From positions 1,116,001 through 1,180,000 of the forward strand of contig NZ_CP115960.1 of NCBI RefSeq assembly GCF_027941955.1: a DNA stretch of 64,000 bases. Direction: 5' to 3'. The DNA is from Sphingomonas sp. 7/4-4. GTDB lineage: Bacteria; Pseudomonadota; Alphaproteobacteria; Sphingomonadales; Sphingomonadaceae. Under the pieces are notes generated by a model. That model saw nothing but the letters and a program-made list of their open reading frames with translations, did not search any database and had not been told where the DNA came from. Positions 28,740 to 40,943 of the stretch are shown here, piece after piece. How positions within the stretch are numbered: the stretch's first letter is position 1; each line of letters opens with the position of its first letter. A program made the translations under genes and the position numbers.

Positions 28740-29470
28740 TTAGCGAGGGCTTTCGCGAAGCGCAAGATCATTGCGCGATGCGCCGACGGCTTCCTCGGGC
28801 GCGATCATGCCATCGCGCGCCAATGCCCTTGCCGCTGAGGCGAAATTGGGCGCCGAAAGATAGGCGTGGCGCGCGAGCAAAGGCGCGTCGGCACCATCAT
28901 AGATCAGCCGCCGCATCGCCGGATCGACTTCCACGCCCTCGAAGATCTCGCACCGACGCCCCCGCCCGCTCCCGGCGCACGCATCGCACCCCGGCGCCGA
29001 CCACAGGATCGCGCCGGGGTCGAGCCCCAGCAGCGCCGCGGTCGATCCGAACGCCTGTTCGGGCTGACGGCAGCTGCGGCAGAGTCCCGGCGCGATCCGC
29101 TGGGCGATCACGAGGCGCAGCGCCGCGGCCAGCGCGAAGCGGTCGCTCGCCAGCCGCCGGAGCGTCAGGATCGTACCCACGGCGTCGCCGCCGTCGAAAC
29201 AGGCGATCACCAGCCCGCGATCGGCAGCGTCGACCGTCAGGTTTGCTGCCGCGCGGTCCGCGATCACGCCGCCGAGGGAATCCCGAACCGCCGGTGCAGC
29301 GCCGCGGCGGTTTCTTCGGCGCCGGGCCCGGCGATCGCGATCATGCCGGTCAGCCGATCGGCCGCACGCTCGATCGCAGCGGCCAGCCTCGCCGGCACGC
29401 CCAGCGCGTCCAATGCGTGCGGGTCCGCGAAACGCGGCATTTCGGCTTCGAGCTGCGCGTCGAGGGCCAT
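28740..29470 (-). CDS. Degenerate GspE/PulE-like ATPase homologue
   Basis: About 243 residues resembling the C-terminal ATPase half of type II secretion/type IV pilus GspE proteins. It has the segment GMIAIAGPGAEETAAAL where GspE has GPTGSGKT, so the Walker A lysine is lost. LRLVIAQRIAPGLCRSCRQ then matches the GspE region before the tetracysteine zinc motif, with CDAC and a following GRRCEIFEG retained. The two halves are in different frames and meet at 29264-29267 (GTGA overlap); one missing base or true coupling is possible. It is probably not an active ATPase, and no other secretion genes are adjacent. Confidence 0.6.
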
Positions 29471-29552
29471 GTGCCGTCGAGTGCCTGTGATATGTGACGG
29501 CTTGCTTGCGCTTTTGTTACGCCGGGCGCCACGGACACGCGATACTGGCGAA

Positions 29553-30263
29553 ATGCCGCCGAATTTGGCAGAATCGCTCGCGATGCAGACCCTCGCCGAC
29601 TCTTCGCCCGTCGTTCCCAATTTCGGCGCGGGCCATCCGTCCGAACCTGTGATCGAGCACATATTGCGCCAGCCGGGCATCCAACGCGTGCCCAATCCCA
29701 AGGTCGCGATGTTCATCGGCAAGAAGTTCATCGAGCCGGAGATGTGCCGGCTCCTCATGCTCCAGATCGATTCGAAGCGCCGCCCCTCGACTCTCGCCGA
29801 CGCCAATGGCGATTATGCCTTCCGCACCAGCGAGACCTGCGATCTCGATCCCGACGATCCGCTGGCGATGGAATTGAAGCGCCGCATCATCGCGCTGACC
29901 GGGCTCGACCCCGCGCATGCCGAGCCGATGCAGGGCCAGCGCTACGAGGTGGGCCAGGAGTTCAAGGCGCACACCGATTATTTCGAGCCTTCGGGCGCGG
30001 ACTTCGAGAAGTTCTGCAGCGTCGCCGGCCAGCGCACCTGGACGGTGATGCTCTACCTCAACCAGGTCGAGGCCGGTGGCGTGACGCGCTTCAAGGCGAT
30101 CGACAAGATGATCGAGCCCGAAGTGGGCAAGGTCCTCGCCTGGAACAATCTGCGTGCGAACGGCACGCCCAACCCGTCGACCATCCACCACGCGATGAAG
30201 GTCCGCGCGGGCTCCAAATACGTCATCACCCAATGGTTCCGCGAGCGGCCCTGGGGCTGGTGA
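29553..30263 (+). CDS. 2OG-Fe(II) oxygenase, prolyl 4-hydroxylase alpha-like
   Basis: About 236 residues of the prolyl 4-hydroxylase alpha-subunit family (P4Hc domain). The iron ligands are visible as the HTD of EFKAHTDYFEP and the distal His of STIHHAMKV, followed by the 2-oxoglutarate-binding Lys in GSKYVITQWFRERP. The enzyme would hydroxylate a protein residue, perhaps proline, or a small molecule; the target is unknown. ATG 29553 (MPPNLAESLAMQTL) is chosen; a second ATG is at 29583, and neither has a strong ribosome site. It is divergent from the GspE-like gene. Confidence 0.85.
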   Translation: MPPNLAESLAMQTLADSSPVVPNFGAGHPSEPVIEHILRQPGIQRVPNPKVAMFIGKKFIEPEMCRLLMLQIDSKRRPSTLADANGDYAFRTSETCDLDPDDPLAMELKRRIIALTGLDPAHAEPMQGQRYEVGQEFKAHTDYFEPSGADFEKFCSVAGQRTWTVMLYLNQVEAGGVTRFKAIDKMIEPEVGKVLAWNNLRANGTPNPSTIHHAMKVRAGSKYVITQWFRERPWGW

Positions 30264-30269
30264 CATAGA

Positions 30270-30305
30270 AAGGCCCCGGCGGGCTTTCGCCCGGCCGGAG
30301 CCCTC
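30270..30305 (-). terminator. Hairpin between oxygenase and TonB receptor genes
   Basis: A GC-rich stem (ccggcgggc with gcccggccgg) lies between the convergent stops at 30263 and 30321. The minus-strand side is followed by cctttct. It is a likely bidirectional terminator. Confidence 0.5.
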
Positions 30306-30320
30306 TCCCCTTTTACCCGA

Positions 30321-33014
30321 TCAGAAGTTGATGCTGAGGCCCAGCGTGCCGCTCGTGCCGACATTGTACAAATTATAGTAGATGCGGTTATCGCCGCTCT
30401 CCTGATATTCCTTGTACTTGGTGCCGGTGATGTTGCGGAGCTCGAGCTTGGCTTCCATGTTCACGCCGGCAATCTTGATCCCCTGCCGCGCGACGAAATC
30501 GAGATGCAGACCGGGATATTCGTAAATGTCCGGCAGCAGACCGGGACCACGGCTGGTGAGCCGCTTGCTGGCATAAGTGAGCATCAGCGTCTGCTGTGAC
30601 AGCCTGTCCTGATCCTCAAGACCGAATTCGAGATTGCCGATGTGATCGGACTGGCCGGTCAGCGGCCGCCCGTCGAGGAAATAGTTCGACGCCGGCTGGA
30701 CGTTGCTCGCGGCGTTACCGGTGTAGATCGTCGTCGTATCGCCGGGGCGCACCTGCACCTTGGATTTAGAATAGGTGTAATTGGCGATCACCACCGCACG
30801 CCGCGAACCCCAAACGTCGAAATACTTCTGCGCCTCGACCTCGGCGCCGTAGAGATTGGCGCGCGGAGCATTGGCATAGCTGGTGAACGGATCCTCGGCG
30901 ATGAAGCTGCCATAGGCCTCGATCGGCTTGTCGATCCGCTTGAAGAAGCCGGCCAGCGCGATCCGCTGGTCGCGGGCGAAATACCATTCGTACCGCGCCT
31001 CCAGATTATAGAGCTGACTGTCCTGGAGCGAGGGATTGCCGCGGAACAGCCGGTTGCTCTCCGGATCGTAATATTGCTGGAACAGCAATTCGCGGAACTG
31101 CGGCCGCGCGATCGTCTTCGATGCGCTCAGCCGCACCTGCATCTGCGGCTGAAGCTCCCAGGTCAGCGTCGCCGCCGGCAGCCAGTAATCGCGCTCGATC
31201 TTGTTCGACGCCCCCGAATTGCTCGGCGTGTTGAACACCTGCAGCGGAGCAACCGCCTGACGCGCCGTCTCGAAGCGCGCACCGAGTTCGAGGCTCAGGC
31301 TGTTCAGAAACTGACTGCGGGCCTTGAGATAGTATGCATGGCTGGTGAGGCTCGCCTTGAACGCCGGATCGCCTTCGGTGGTCTCGATCAGATCGATGCC
31401 GAAGTTGCGGATGACGGCGCCACCGAGCAGATTATCCGGCCGCATCAGGCTGACGCCTTCCGGCAGCGTGCTGGGCGCCAGAAACTGAAATTCGCGGCGC
31501 GAGGAGGTGCGGTCGGTGTCCATATAGGCATAGCCGCCGGTCACCGTCAGATTCGCCGAAGCACGGTACGAAAAGTCGATCCCGCCCGACCAGAGATTCT
31601 CGTTCAGTCGCGAGAAGGACACGTCCGCCGAGCCGAGCCCGGCATTCAGGCGGTTCAGATAATTGCCTGCAAAGGGGCCGGTCTCGCGCAGGACATAGCC
31701 GATCGAGGTCTCGTACGGTGCACGCCGTTTCGAGTTCGCATAAGCGAGCCGGGTGTCGATCGACATGTCGCCGACCTTGAACTCGCCGACGAACTGGCTG
31801 TCGACCAGCTGGCGCTCGTACCAGGCGGTGTCCTGGAGCATGCGCTGGCGCTCGCCCGAGGTGAAATCGGTTCCGCTTGCAAGCCGTGCCTGCTTGAGCG
31901 TGTCGCGGATGTAGAGATTGGTCCAGCGCAGCGTCTGTTCGCCGAACTCGAGCCCGAGGCCGAGCAGCCCGTTCACTACGGTGCGATTGTCGGTGATCAC
32001 GCGCTCATAGTCGAAGCGCTTCGTCGACAGGTCGCTCGAATCGGTCGCCTGCTGCGTCGTGTCGCGGGTGCGCCACTTGCTCGAATAGGCACCGGTCGCG
32101 ATCACGCCCAGTCGCGCGCCGCCGAGGTCGAATGCCGTGCCGCCGGTAATTCCGGCCGACCAGTTGACCGGGATGTCCTTGTTGCGCTGGAGCAAGGCGG
32201 TATTCGCATTGACCAATTGGCTCGCCACATCCTGCCGCTGCGCAAGCGTCAGGTCGCTGATCCGGTTGCCGCTGGCGAGAAACGATTCGAGTGCAGGCGG
32301 CGTCCGCCGGGTGCCGTCGTCGAAACCAGTCCAGTCGCGACCGCCGCCGGCATAGACATAGCCCAGCTGGCCGGTGGTGCGCGTGTCGCCCCCGATCCCG
32401 CCGCTGATGCTGAGGAAACTCTCCTTCGGAACCGCGCGGGTCGTCAGGTTGATGACGCCGCCGCCGAACTCGCCGGGGAAATTCACCGAATAGCTCTTCT
32501 GGACGAGCGACGAGGCGATCACGTTGGTCGGGAAGATGTCGAGCGGCACCACGCGGCGCAGCGGCTCGGGGCTCGGCAACGGCGATCCGTTGAGGAGCGC
32601 CAGCGAATAGCGATCGCCAAGGCCGCGAACATAGACAAAGCCGTTGCCGACGACGCTGAGGCCGGTCACGCGGCTCAGCGCGCCGGCGATGTCGCCTTCT
32701 CCGGTGCGGGCAATGTCGGCGCTCGAAAGCACCGAGACGACCTGCGCCGCCGATTGCTGGACGTTGGCCTGGTGGCGGCCGACGACGACGATTTCGTCAC
32801 CCGGAACCGAGATATCGGGCGTTTCCTCGACCTGCTGCTCCGGTGCCGCAGTTGCCGCCGACTGGGGATCGGCAGGGACGCCGGCATCGCCGACATTCTG
32901 CGCGCCTGATCCGCTGGCCGGGTCTGCCGGCGTCGATTGCGCGCGTGCGACGGCCGGCGCGACGAGCGCCGTCGAGAGAACCAGCAGCCGGGCGAGCCGA
33001 AGCGGCTTCATCAT
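30321..33014 (-). CDS. TonB-dependent receptor paired with a lipoprotein
   Basis: Intact 897-residue outer-membrane receptor. The signal peptide is MMKPLRLARLLVLSTALVAPAVARA. A linker rich in Pro/Ala leads to a TonB-box-like DEIVVVGRHQANV, a plug with VTGLSVVGNGFVYVRGLGDR, and a barrel ending in GLSINF. The plug sequences GFVYVRGLGDRYSLALLNGS and YSVNFPGEFGGGVINLTTR mark a subfamily usually encoded with a large secreted lipoprotein, as here. ATG 33014 follows GATGGGGAT. The upstream gene on the same strand is that lipoprotein, and a candidate Pho box precedes the pair, so the ligand may be phosphate-related. The ligand remains inferred. Confidence 0.9.
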   Translation of the reverse strand: MMKPLRLARLLVLSTALVAPAVARAQSTPADPASGSGAQNVGDAGVPADPQSAATAAPEQQVEETPDISVPGDEIVVVGRHQANVQQSAAQVVSVLSSADIARTGEGDIAGALSRVTGLSVVGNGFVYVRGLGDRYSLALLNGSPLPSPEPLRRVVPLDIFPTNVIASSLVQKSYSVNFPGEFGGGVINLTTRAVPKESFLSISGGIGGDTRTTGQLGYVYAGGGRDWTGFDDGTRRTPPALESFLASGNRISDLTLAQRQDVASQLVNANTALLQRNKDIPVNWSAGITGGTAFDLGGARLGVIATGAYSSKWRTRDTTQQATDSSDLSTKRFDYERVITDNRTVVNGLLGLGLEFGEQTLRWTNLYIRDTLKQARLASGTDFTSGERQRMLQDTAWYERQLVDSQFVGEFKVGDMSIDTRLAYANSKRRAPYETSIGYVLRETGPFAGNYLNRLNAGLGSADVSFSRLNENLWSGGIDFSYRASANLTVTGGYAYMDTDRTSSRREFQFLAPSTLPEGVSLMRPDNLLGGAVIRNFGIDLIETTEGDPAFKASLTSHAYYLKARSQFLNSLSLELGARFETARQAVAPLQVFNTPSNSGASNKIERDYWLPAATLTWELQPQMQVRLSASKTIARPQFRELLFQQYYDPESNRLFRGNPSLQDSQLYNLEARYEWYFARDQRIALAGFFKRIDKPIEAYGSFIAEDPFTSYANAPRANLYGAEVEAQKYFDVWGSRRAVVIANYTYSKSKVQVRPGDTTTIYTGNAASNVQPASNYFLDGRPLTGQSDHIGNLEFGLEDQDRLSQQTLMLTYASKRLTSRGPGLLPDIYEYPGLHLDFVARQGIKIAGVNMEAKLELRNITGTKYKEYQESGDNRIYYNLYNVGTSGTLGLSINF

Positions 33015-33094
33015 TGCAATATCCCCATCTTCATATCGGAAAGGGGCGGGACACCAGCCGGAGCCAGGTCCCGCCCCAAACATGCATTCGTGCG

Positions 33095-34678
33095 TCAGGT
33101 GGTCGGGATCGAAGTGCAGTTCCCGCTGTTTCCGGTGCCGAACGAGAGCGTGGCGCTGTTGCAGGTCCAGCCCTGGAACCACGTATCGGTCGCTCGCGCT
33201 GCGCCGACGAACGTCGTGGCATCGAAGAACGCGCTCAGCGTGCTCGCGTTGAAGGCCGCCACCGCGGCTTCATTGGCGCCGTTGAGGAAGCCGCCGGTGA
33301 GCGTCGGAGTGAAGGCGTCGTTGTTGCCGTTGGCGCCGCTGCCGAACACGCCTTGGACGTCGGTGGCGGTCACGCCGTTCGCACCCAGGTACTTGGTCGC
33401 CGCGCACTGCATCACCACCGACCGGAAGATCGGAGGACCGGCCTCGTCGGTGGCTGCGTTGGCTGCCTGGATCGTATTGGCGCGGCTGATGCGCAGGCAT
33501 GGGAGTTCGGGGCTCACCACCACCGAGTTCACCAGCGTGTAATCGGTGCCGCCGCGCAGCAGGATCGCGGCGAGATCGGCACCGGTGGTCGAGCGCTGGA
33601 TGAAGGTAGCGTTCGAGACGCGGGTGTTCTGGCGCGGAGTCTGCCCGTCGAAGGCGTTGTCGGTATCCGCCTCGATCATCGCATCGCCGATGCCCGCCCG
33701 CTGCGCCGCAATGACATATTGCGCGTTCAGCTTCACGCCGGTGTCGGAGTCGAGATTGTCGTCCTCGGCGCCGACCGAAATGAAGTACTTCAGGTTGACG
33801 TTGCCGCCGAAGAACTCCGCGCCGTCGTCCGAGCTGTTGAACGACATGATGTGATCGAGCTGGGTGCCGGTGCCGACACCTTCGGTGGTAAGCGACTGGA
33901 GCTCGGCATCGGCCGAGAGGACATAACCCGAATAGCGGATCTGCACATAGCTGAGGCGGCCGCTGTTATCGGTATTGGTCGCGCCGCCATACAGCGCCGG
34001 ATCCACCGCGCCTTCGGTCTGGCGCTCGCAGCCGACGGTACCCGGCGTCGCGCCCGGTGCGGCGCAATCGGTGATCTGCGCGCGACCCATCAGCACTACG
34101 CCGCCCCACTGACCCGACGAGGTGTCGGTGTTGAGGCCGAGGATGTTGTCACGGCTGGTGAAGATGATCGGCGTAGTGGCGGTGCCGACCGCATTGATCT
34201 TGTTGCCGCGATTGACCGCGAGCCACGACACGCCGGTGCCGCCGAACACGATTGCACCGGGCTCGATGCTCAGCGTCACGCTTCGCTCGCCGGCGACTGC
34301 CGTGGCGCCGAGATCAGTGCCGACATCGACGCGGCCGCCGAGGCGATAGAGCAAGCCCGCGACCTTCGGGAGGTTGACGCTCGCGTTGATCCGCGCAGGC
34401 AGCGTGCAGACGCGCCATGTGCCCGTCGGGCCGGTGATGGTGCCCGAGTCGGTCAGCCCCTGCGGATCCGCGATCGTCGGGCAACCTGTGGCCGGCGTCA
34501 CCAGCGCGGTGCCGGGCGTCGGAGTGGGGGTCGGCACCGGCGTCGGCGTCGGATTGTTGATGATGACGTTCCCGCCGGTCCCGGGCGAAGCGATGTCGTT
34601 GGCGCCGTCACAGGCCGAGAGCGCGAGTCCCGCGCAGCTGGTCATCAGGATAAGGCTGAGGCGTTGGAAGCGGGCCAT
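33095..34678 (-). CDS. Secreted lipoprotein partner of the TonB receptor
   Basis: Intact 527-residue protein with a lipoprotein signal (MTSCAGLALSACDG, lipobox Cys near residue 23), then a Thr-Pro linker (NNPTPTPVPTPTPTPG) and a long, probably beta-helical domain with repeated short turns (GQWGGVVLMGRAQITDC, YVQIRYSGYVL, SSDDGAEFFGGNVN). Four cysteines may form disulfides. Proteins like this are found next to the receptor subfamily encoded downstream and probably sit at the outer membrane. Catalytic residues are not apparent. Confidence 0.75.
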   Translation of the reverse strand: MARFQRLSLILMTSCAGLALSACDGANDIASPGTGGNVIINNPTPTPVPTPTPTPGTALVTPATGCPTIADPQGLTDSGTITGPTGTWRVCTLPARINASVNLPKVAGLLYRLGGRVDVGTDLGATAVAGERSVTLSIEPGAIVFGGTGVSWLAVNRGNKINAVGTATTPIIFTSRDNILGLNTDTSSGQWGGVVLMGRAQITDCAAPGATPGTVGCERQTEGAVDPALYGGATNTDNSGRLSYVQIRYSGYVLSADAELQSLTTEGVGTGTQLDHIMSFNSSDDGAEFFGGNVNLKYFISVGAEDDNLDSDTGVKLNAQYVIAAQRAGIGDAMIEADTDNAFDGQTPRQNTRVSNATFIQRSTTGADLAAILLRGGTDYTLVNSVVVSPELPCLRISRANTIQAANAATDEAGPPIFRSVVMQCAATKYLGANGVTATDVQGVFGSGANGNNDAFTPTLTGGFLNGANEAAVAAFNASTLSAFFDATTFVGAARATDTWFQGWTCNSATLSFGTGNSGNCTSIPTT

Positions 34679-34791
34679 AAAGTCTCCGTTCCGGCGGAAT
34701 GCCGGGTTGCGCGTGTGTGCGAATGGACGGGATCGACTCGGTTCCCCCTGCCGATCACGAACGCTGCGCTAGGAGGCTTGCGTGACTCGTC

Positions 34792-34815
34792 CGCGAGAGT
34801 TTGAAGACTCTCGCG
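34792..34815. promoter_or_regulatory. 9-bp inverted repeat in the divergent promoter region
   Basis: cgcgagagt (34792-34800) and actctcgcg (34807-34815) are perfect inverted repeats separated by six bases. They lie between the lipoprotein gene and the divergent beta-lactamase gene. The repeat may be an operator or the start of the lipoprotein leader; no regulator is encoded next to it. Confidence 0.4.
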
Positions 34816-34833
34816 CGACAGTCGAATGACAAT
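34816..34833 (-). promoter_or_regulatory. Candidate Pho box upstream of the lipoprotein gene
   Basis: Read on the minus strand the site is ttgtcat-tcga-ctgtcgc, two 7-base direct repeats with an 11-base period. It is close to the PhoB consensus CTGTCAT-N4-CTGTCAY. It lies 138 bases upstream of the lipoprotein ATG on the coding orientation. The match is by eye; no PhoB gene is in the window. Confidence 0.4.
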
Positions 34834-35014
34834 CAGGTTACGATGTTGCAGGTCCGCAACGAGCATGACCCCGCGAGCCCGAGGCGAAATCCTGCCTTGC
34901 CGCGCCCCCTGGATCGACGCGCCATGAGCCAGGCTAATGGCTCTCGCGAGAAATGGTGGTTTGCGCCGCCGTCCCTGCCGCGGTCATTTCGCCGACGCAA
35001 AGGGAGATTATGAC

Positions 35015-35915
35015 ATGTCCATTCAAGCCGTGCTTGCCGTCATGCTGCTGTCGTCGTCGGCACCCGCACAACAGGCCGACGATCCGCTGCTTCGCCCGAT
35101 CGCTCCCGAAAGCGCCGCGAAATGGCTGGGGCCGGAGGCGCCGATCCGTGTGTTCGGCAATTTCTATCTGGTCGGCTTCGAGGGGCTCAATGTCGGACTG
35201 ATCGACACCGGTGCCGGGCTGATCCTGATCGACGGTGCCGTGCCGCAGGGCGTTCGGGCGATCGAGGCGAACATCCGCAAGCTCGGCTTCCGGGTCGAGG
35301 ATGTGAAATACATCCTGAGCACCGAGCCGCATTACGATCACGCCGGCGGCATCGCGGCGCTCGCGCGCGACAGCGGGGCGACGGTGGTGGCGGGCGCGGC
35401 GGCCGCGACGGTGCTGCGCGGCGGCACCGATCCGTCGGACGCGCAGGTCAGCTGGCTCGCACCCTTCCCTGCCGTATCGCGGTTGCGCACCGTTCGCGAC
35501 GGCGAGCGGCTCCGGCTTGGCGGAGTAACGATCACCGCCCGCGCCACGTCCGGTCACACTCGGGGAGCACGAGCTGGACATGGCGAAGCTGCGAAGGCCG
35601 CCAGTGCCGCACGATCGTCTTCGCCGCGAGCCTCAATCCCGCAGCGCCGCCGGCCTATCGCTTTTCCGATCCCGACCATGGCTGGCTGGTCGCGTCGTTC
35701 CGCCGGTCGTTCGCCGCGATGCGCCGCATGCCCTGCGACATCCTGATCACTGCGCACCCGAGCCAGTCGGGGGAGCCGAGAAACGCCGGCGCTTCGCCCA
35801 GGGGTCGAAACCCAATCCCTTCATCGATCCGGACGCGTGCCGGGCTTATGCGCAGGATTTCGCGGCGGCGCTCGACGAACGGCTGGCGCAGGAGCGCGCG
35901 CCGGGGATCAAATAG
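35015..35915 (+). CDS. Subclass B3 metallo-beta-lactamase, Glu116 variant (two frame breaks)
   Basis: Periplasmic metallo-beta-lactamase of about 300 residues after repair, with a short signal (VLAVMLLSSSAPAQQ). The zinc site of B3 enzymes is recognisable: TEPHYDHAGG supplies His118, Asp120 and His121, while the first ligand position (116) is Glu instead of His. SGHT supplies His196 and ITAHPSQSG supplies His263. B3 enzymes with Glu116 have been described from sphingomonads (SIE-1 of Sphingobium indicum). Bases are missing near 35560-35566 (restoring GHTPGSTSWTW) and in the GGGGG run at 35769-35773 (restoring GGAEKRRRFAQG). The predicted activity is beta-lactam hydrolysis, with some B3 relatives also cleaving homoserine lactones. 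Confidence 0.85.
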
Positions 35916-35923
35916 CCACGAAA

Positions 35924-35953
35924 AAGCCCGCCGATCGTGCGACCGGCGGGCTT
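35924..35953 (+). terminator. Terminator of the beta-lactamase gene
   Basis: A 10-bp perfect stem (aagcccgccg with cggcgggctt) is preceded by AAAA and followed by CTCT, eight bases past the stop. Both strands could use it, and the tRNA-Val gene on the other strand ends just beyond. Confidence 0.8.
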
Positions 35954-35960
35954 CTCTACA

Positions 35961-36035
35961 TGGTGGGCGCGGCAAGGATTGAACTTGCGACCCCTGCGGT
36001 GTGAACACAGTGCTCTACCACTGAGCTACGCGCCC
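35961..36035 (-). tRNA. tRNA-Val (CAC)
   Basis: A 75-base cloverleaf on the minus strand beginning GGGCGCGTAGCTCAGTGG. The anticodon loop TTCACAC gives CAC. The T-arm GTTCAATCC and the encoded CCA are visible. Confidence 0.92.
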
Positions 36036-36138
36036 TTTCGCCCTGGGTCCTGGAACCCTTCGGCGGAAACGGGAAGCGGGCCTTTAGGCGGTGCGGGGTG
36101 CGCTTGTCCAGCCCCCAAGGCCCTGCTTTCCCGTCGGA

Positions 36139-36411
36139 TCAGTTGACCGAATCCTTGAGGCCCTTGCCGGCCTTGAACTTGGGCTGGTTCGACGCCTTGA
36201 TCGTCATCTCCTCGCCGGTGCGCGGGTTGCGGCCGGTCGACGCCTTGCGCTTGCTGACCGAGAAGGTGCCGAAGCCGACGAGGCGCACTTCGTCGCCCTT
36301 CTTGAGCGAAGTCGAGATCGCATCGAACACCGCTTCGACGGCCTTGGTGGCGTCGCCCTTGCCGAGGCCGGAGGTCTCAGCGACCGTCCCGATCAGCTCT
36401 TGCTTGTTCAT
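36139..36411 (-). CDS. hupB: DNA-binding protein HU-beta
   Basis: Intact 90-residue HU-family nucleoid protein. It begins MNKQELIGTVAETSGL and contains EVRLVGFGTFSVSKRKA and the DNA-intercalating arm signature GRNPRTGEEM. The ATG at 36411 has an upstream purine-rich ribosome site (AGGGGAATCC). It lies downstream of lon, a conserved arrangement. HU binds and bends DNA as a dimer. Confidence 0.95.
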   Translation of the reverse strand: MNKQELIGTVAETSGLGKGDATKAVEAVFDAISTSLKKGDEVRLVGFGTFSVSKRKASTGRNPRTGEEMTIKASNQPKFKAGKGLKDSVN

Positions 36412-36542
36412 GCTGGTGGATTCCCCTGAGTGAGTGCATCGAAAAATGAGTCGCGGCGGCAAGCCGAGCGCGCCAGTCAGCACGCGACCGCCGCCGCTGT
36501 CAAACCCTCAGCGGCGGATTTTGCCGCAAAAGTTACGCGTCC

Positions 36543-38998
<2,456 letters not shown>

Positions 38999-39219
38999 GG
39001 ATACTCCTGGGCCCGAGCGGCCCTCACATTCCACTATATATGGTGCCTGCGCCAGCCGCATCAATCGTCGTCCATTGATTGGCTGTGGACTGTCGTTTCC
39101 GGCGATGCGCCGACCCGCTGAAACGGCGCGACGTGGCGCGTGCGGGCGCATTGGCTATATCCGTCCCCGACAACCCGATTTTACGCTCGCGACGGCGGAT
39201 GCGCCGTCGAGCGCGCCTG

Positions 39220-40943
39220 ATGGAGAGACCTATCCGCATTCGCCTGCTGCTCGCCGCTTCCGCCCTTGCGCTGACCGCCTCGCCTGTCCTCGCGCAGATC
39301 AAGCCGGGCGAACCGCCGATCACCGAAATCACCAAGACTTCGGGCGGCCCGATCGATCCCGAACGTGCGGCGCTGCGGCTCGAGCATGTCGACCTCGCGA
39401 TCGAAGTGTTTCCCGATACGCAGACGCTGCAGGGCGTCGCCACGCTGACGCTTGCCACTTCGGCGCCGCAGCGCCGCCTGCTGATCGATCTCGACAAGAA
39501 TTTGCCGGTGAGCGCGATCAGCGTGGACGGGCAACCGCTGGCCCGCACCAGCTGGTCCAATCCCGAAGGCCGGCTGACCATCGCCCTTCCCGCGACGCTC
39601 GCGGCGGGAGGCCGGGCAATGGTCAGGATCACGTATGGCGGCACGCCGCACGTCGCGGTGCGCGCGCCGTGGGACGACGGCATCGTCTGGTCGAAAACCC
39701 CGAAGGCAAACCCTGGATCGCGACGACCGCCGAGGGCTATGGCTGCGACCTGTTCTGGCCGTGCCTCGATTTCCCGGCCGGCGAGCCGGCGAAGGTCGAC
39801 CTCCACATCACCGTGCCCAAGGGCCTGTCGGCGCCATCCAACGGCGTGCTGCAAAAGGTCGATACGCTTCCCGACGGCCGCACGACCTGGCATTGGCATG
39901 CGCGCAGCCCGAACCCGTATTCGGTGGTGCTCAACGTCGCGCCCTATGTCGAGATCAAGGGCATCTACAAGAGCCGCTTCGGCGGGACGATCCCGCTATA
40001 TTACTGGCATCTGCCCGGCCGCGAGGTGAAGGCCAAGGGCCTGTTCGCTGAATTCGCGCCGACGCTCGATTTCTTCGAGGCCAATGTCGGCCCCTATCCC
40101 TGGTCCGACGAGAAACTGGGCGTGGTCGAGACCCCGCATCTCGGCATGGAGCACCAGACGATCAACGCGTACGGCAACAACTACGCCAAGGACGCGACCG
40201 GCTTCGACTGGCTGTTCCAGCACGAGCTCGCCCACGAATGGTTCGGCAACCAGATGTCGGCGGCCAACTGGGACGATTACTGGCTCCACGAAGGCTATGC
40301 CCAGTACATGCAGCCGCTCTACGGCCGCTGGCGGGAGGGCGAGGCGCGCTATGCGGTGATGATGGAGAAGTTCCGCAACCAGATCGAGAACAAGGCACCG
40401 ATCGTCTCCGGCCGGATCATGACCGAGGAAGAGGTCTATGAGGAGGAGAAAGGCGGCCCCGGCGGCGACATCTACGTCAAGGGTGCCTGGGTGCTCCACA
40501 CGCTGCGCAACACGATCGGCGACAAGGCCTTCTGGGAAGTCACGCGCTGGCTGGTCTATGGCCGGCCCGACCCGAAGCCGGGCAATTTCCAGCCGCGCTT
40601 CGCCACCACGCCCGAATATATCGCCATCGTCAATCAGGTGACCGGCAAGGATATGGCCTGGTTCTTCCATGTCTATCTGTATCAGGCGGCGCTTCCCGAG
40701 CTGATCGAGACGCGCGAAGGCGACCGGCTCACGCTCCACTGGAAGACACCCGGAAACAGGCCCTTCCCGCTTCCGGTCGAGGTGCAGATCGACGACAAGG
40801 TCGAGACTGTGGCGATGACCGGCGGCACCGGAAGCATAGCCGTGCCGGCGGAGGCGCATGTGATCGTCGATCCCGCCTCGCGCATCCTGAAGCGCTCCGA
40901 AGCGGTCGAGGCCGCGCAGCGTGAACCGCGCCGCAGCGAGTGA
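39220..40943 (+). CDS. M1-family metallo-aminopeptidase, secreted (one frame break)
   Basis: About 574 residues after repair. A signal peptide (IRLLLAASALALTASPVLA) is followed by the N-terminal beta domain (LEHVDLAIEVFPDTQTLQGV) and the catalytic domain with the exopeptidase motif variant LGMEHQTIN (GAMEN in the family), the zinc motif HELAHEWFGNQ and the third ligand in WLHEGYAQY. The protein would trim peptides in the periplasm. The frame breaks in the CCCC run at 39698-39701, where one base restores SKTPEGKPWIATT. It is convergent to nothing and divergent from lon. Its TGA overlaps the ATG of the next gene. Confidence 0.9.
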
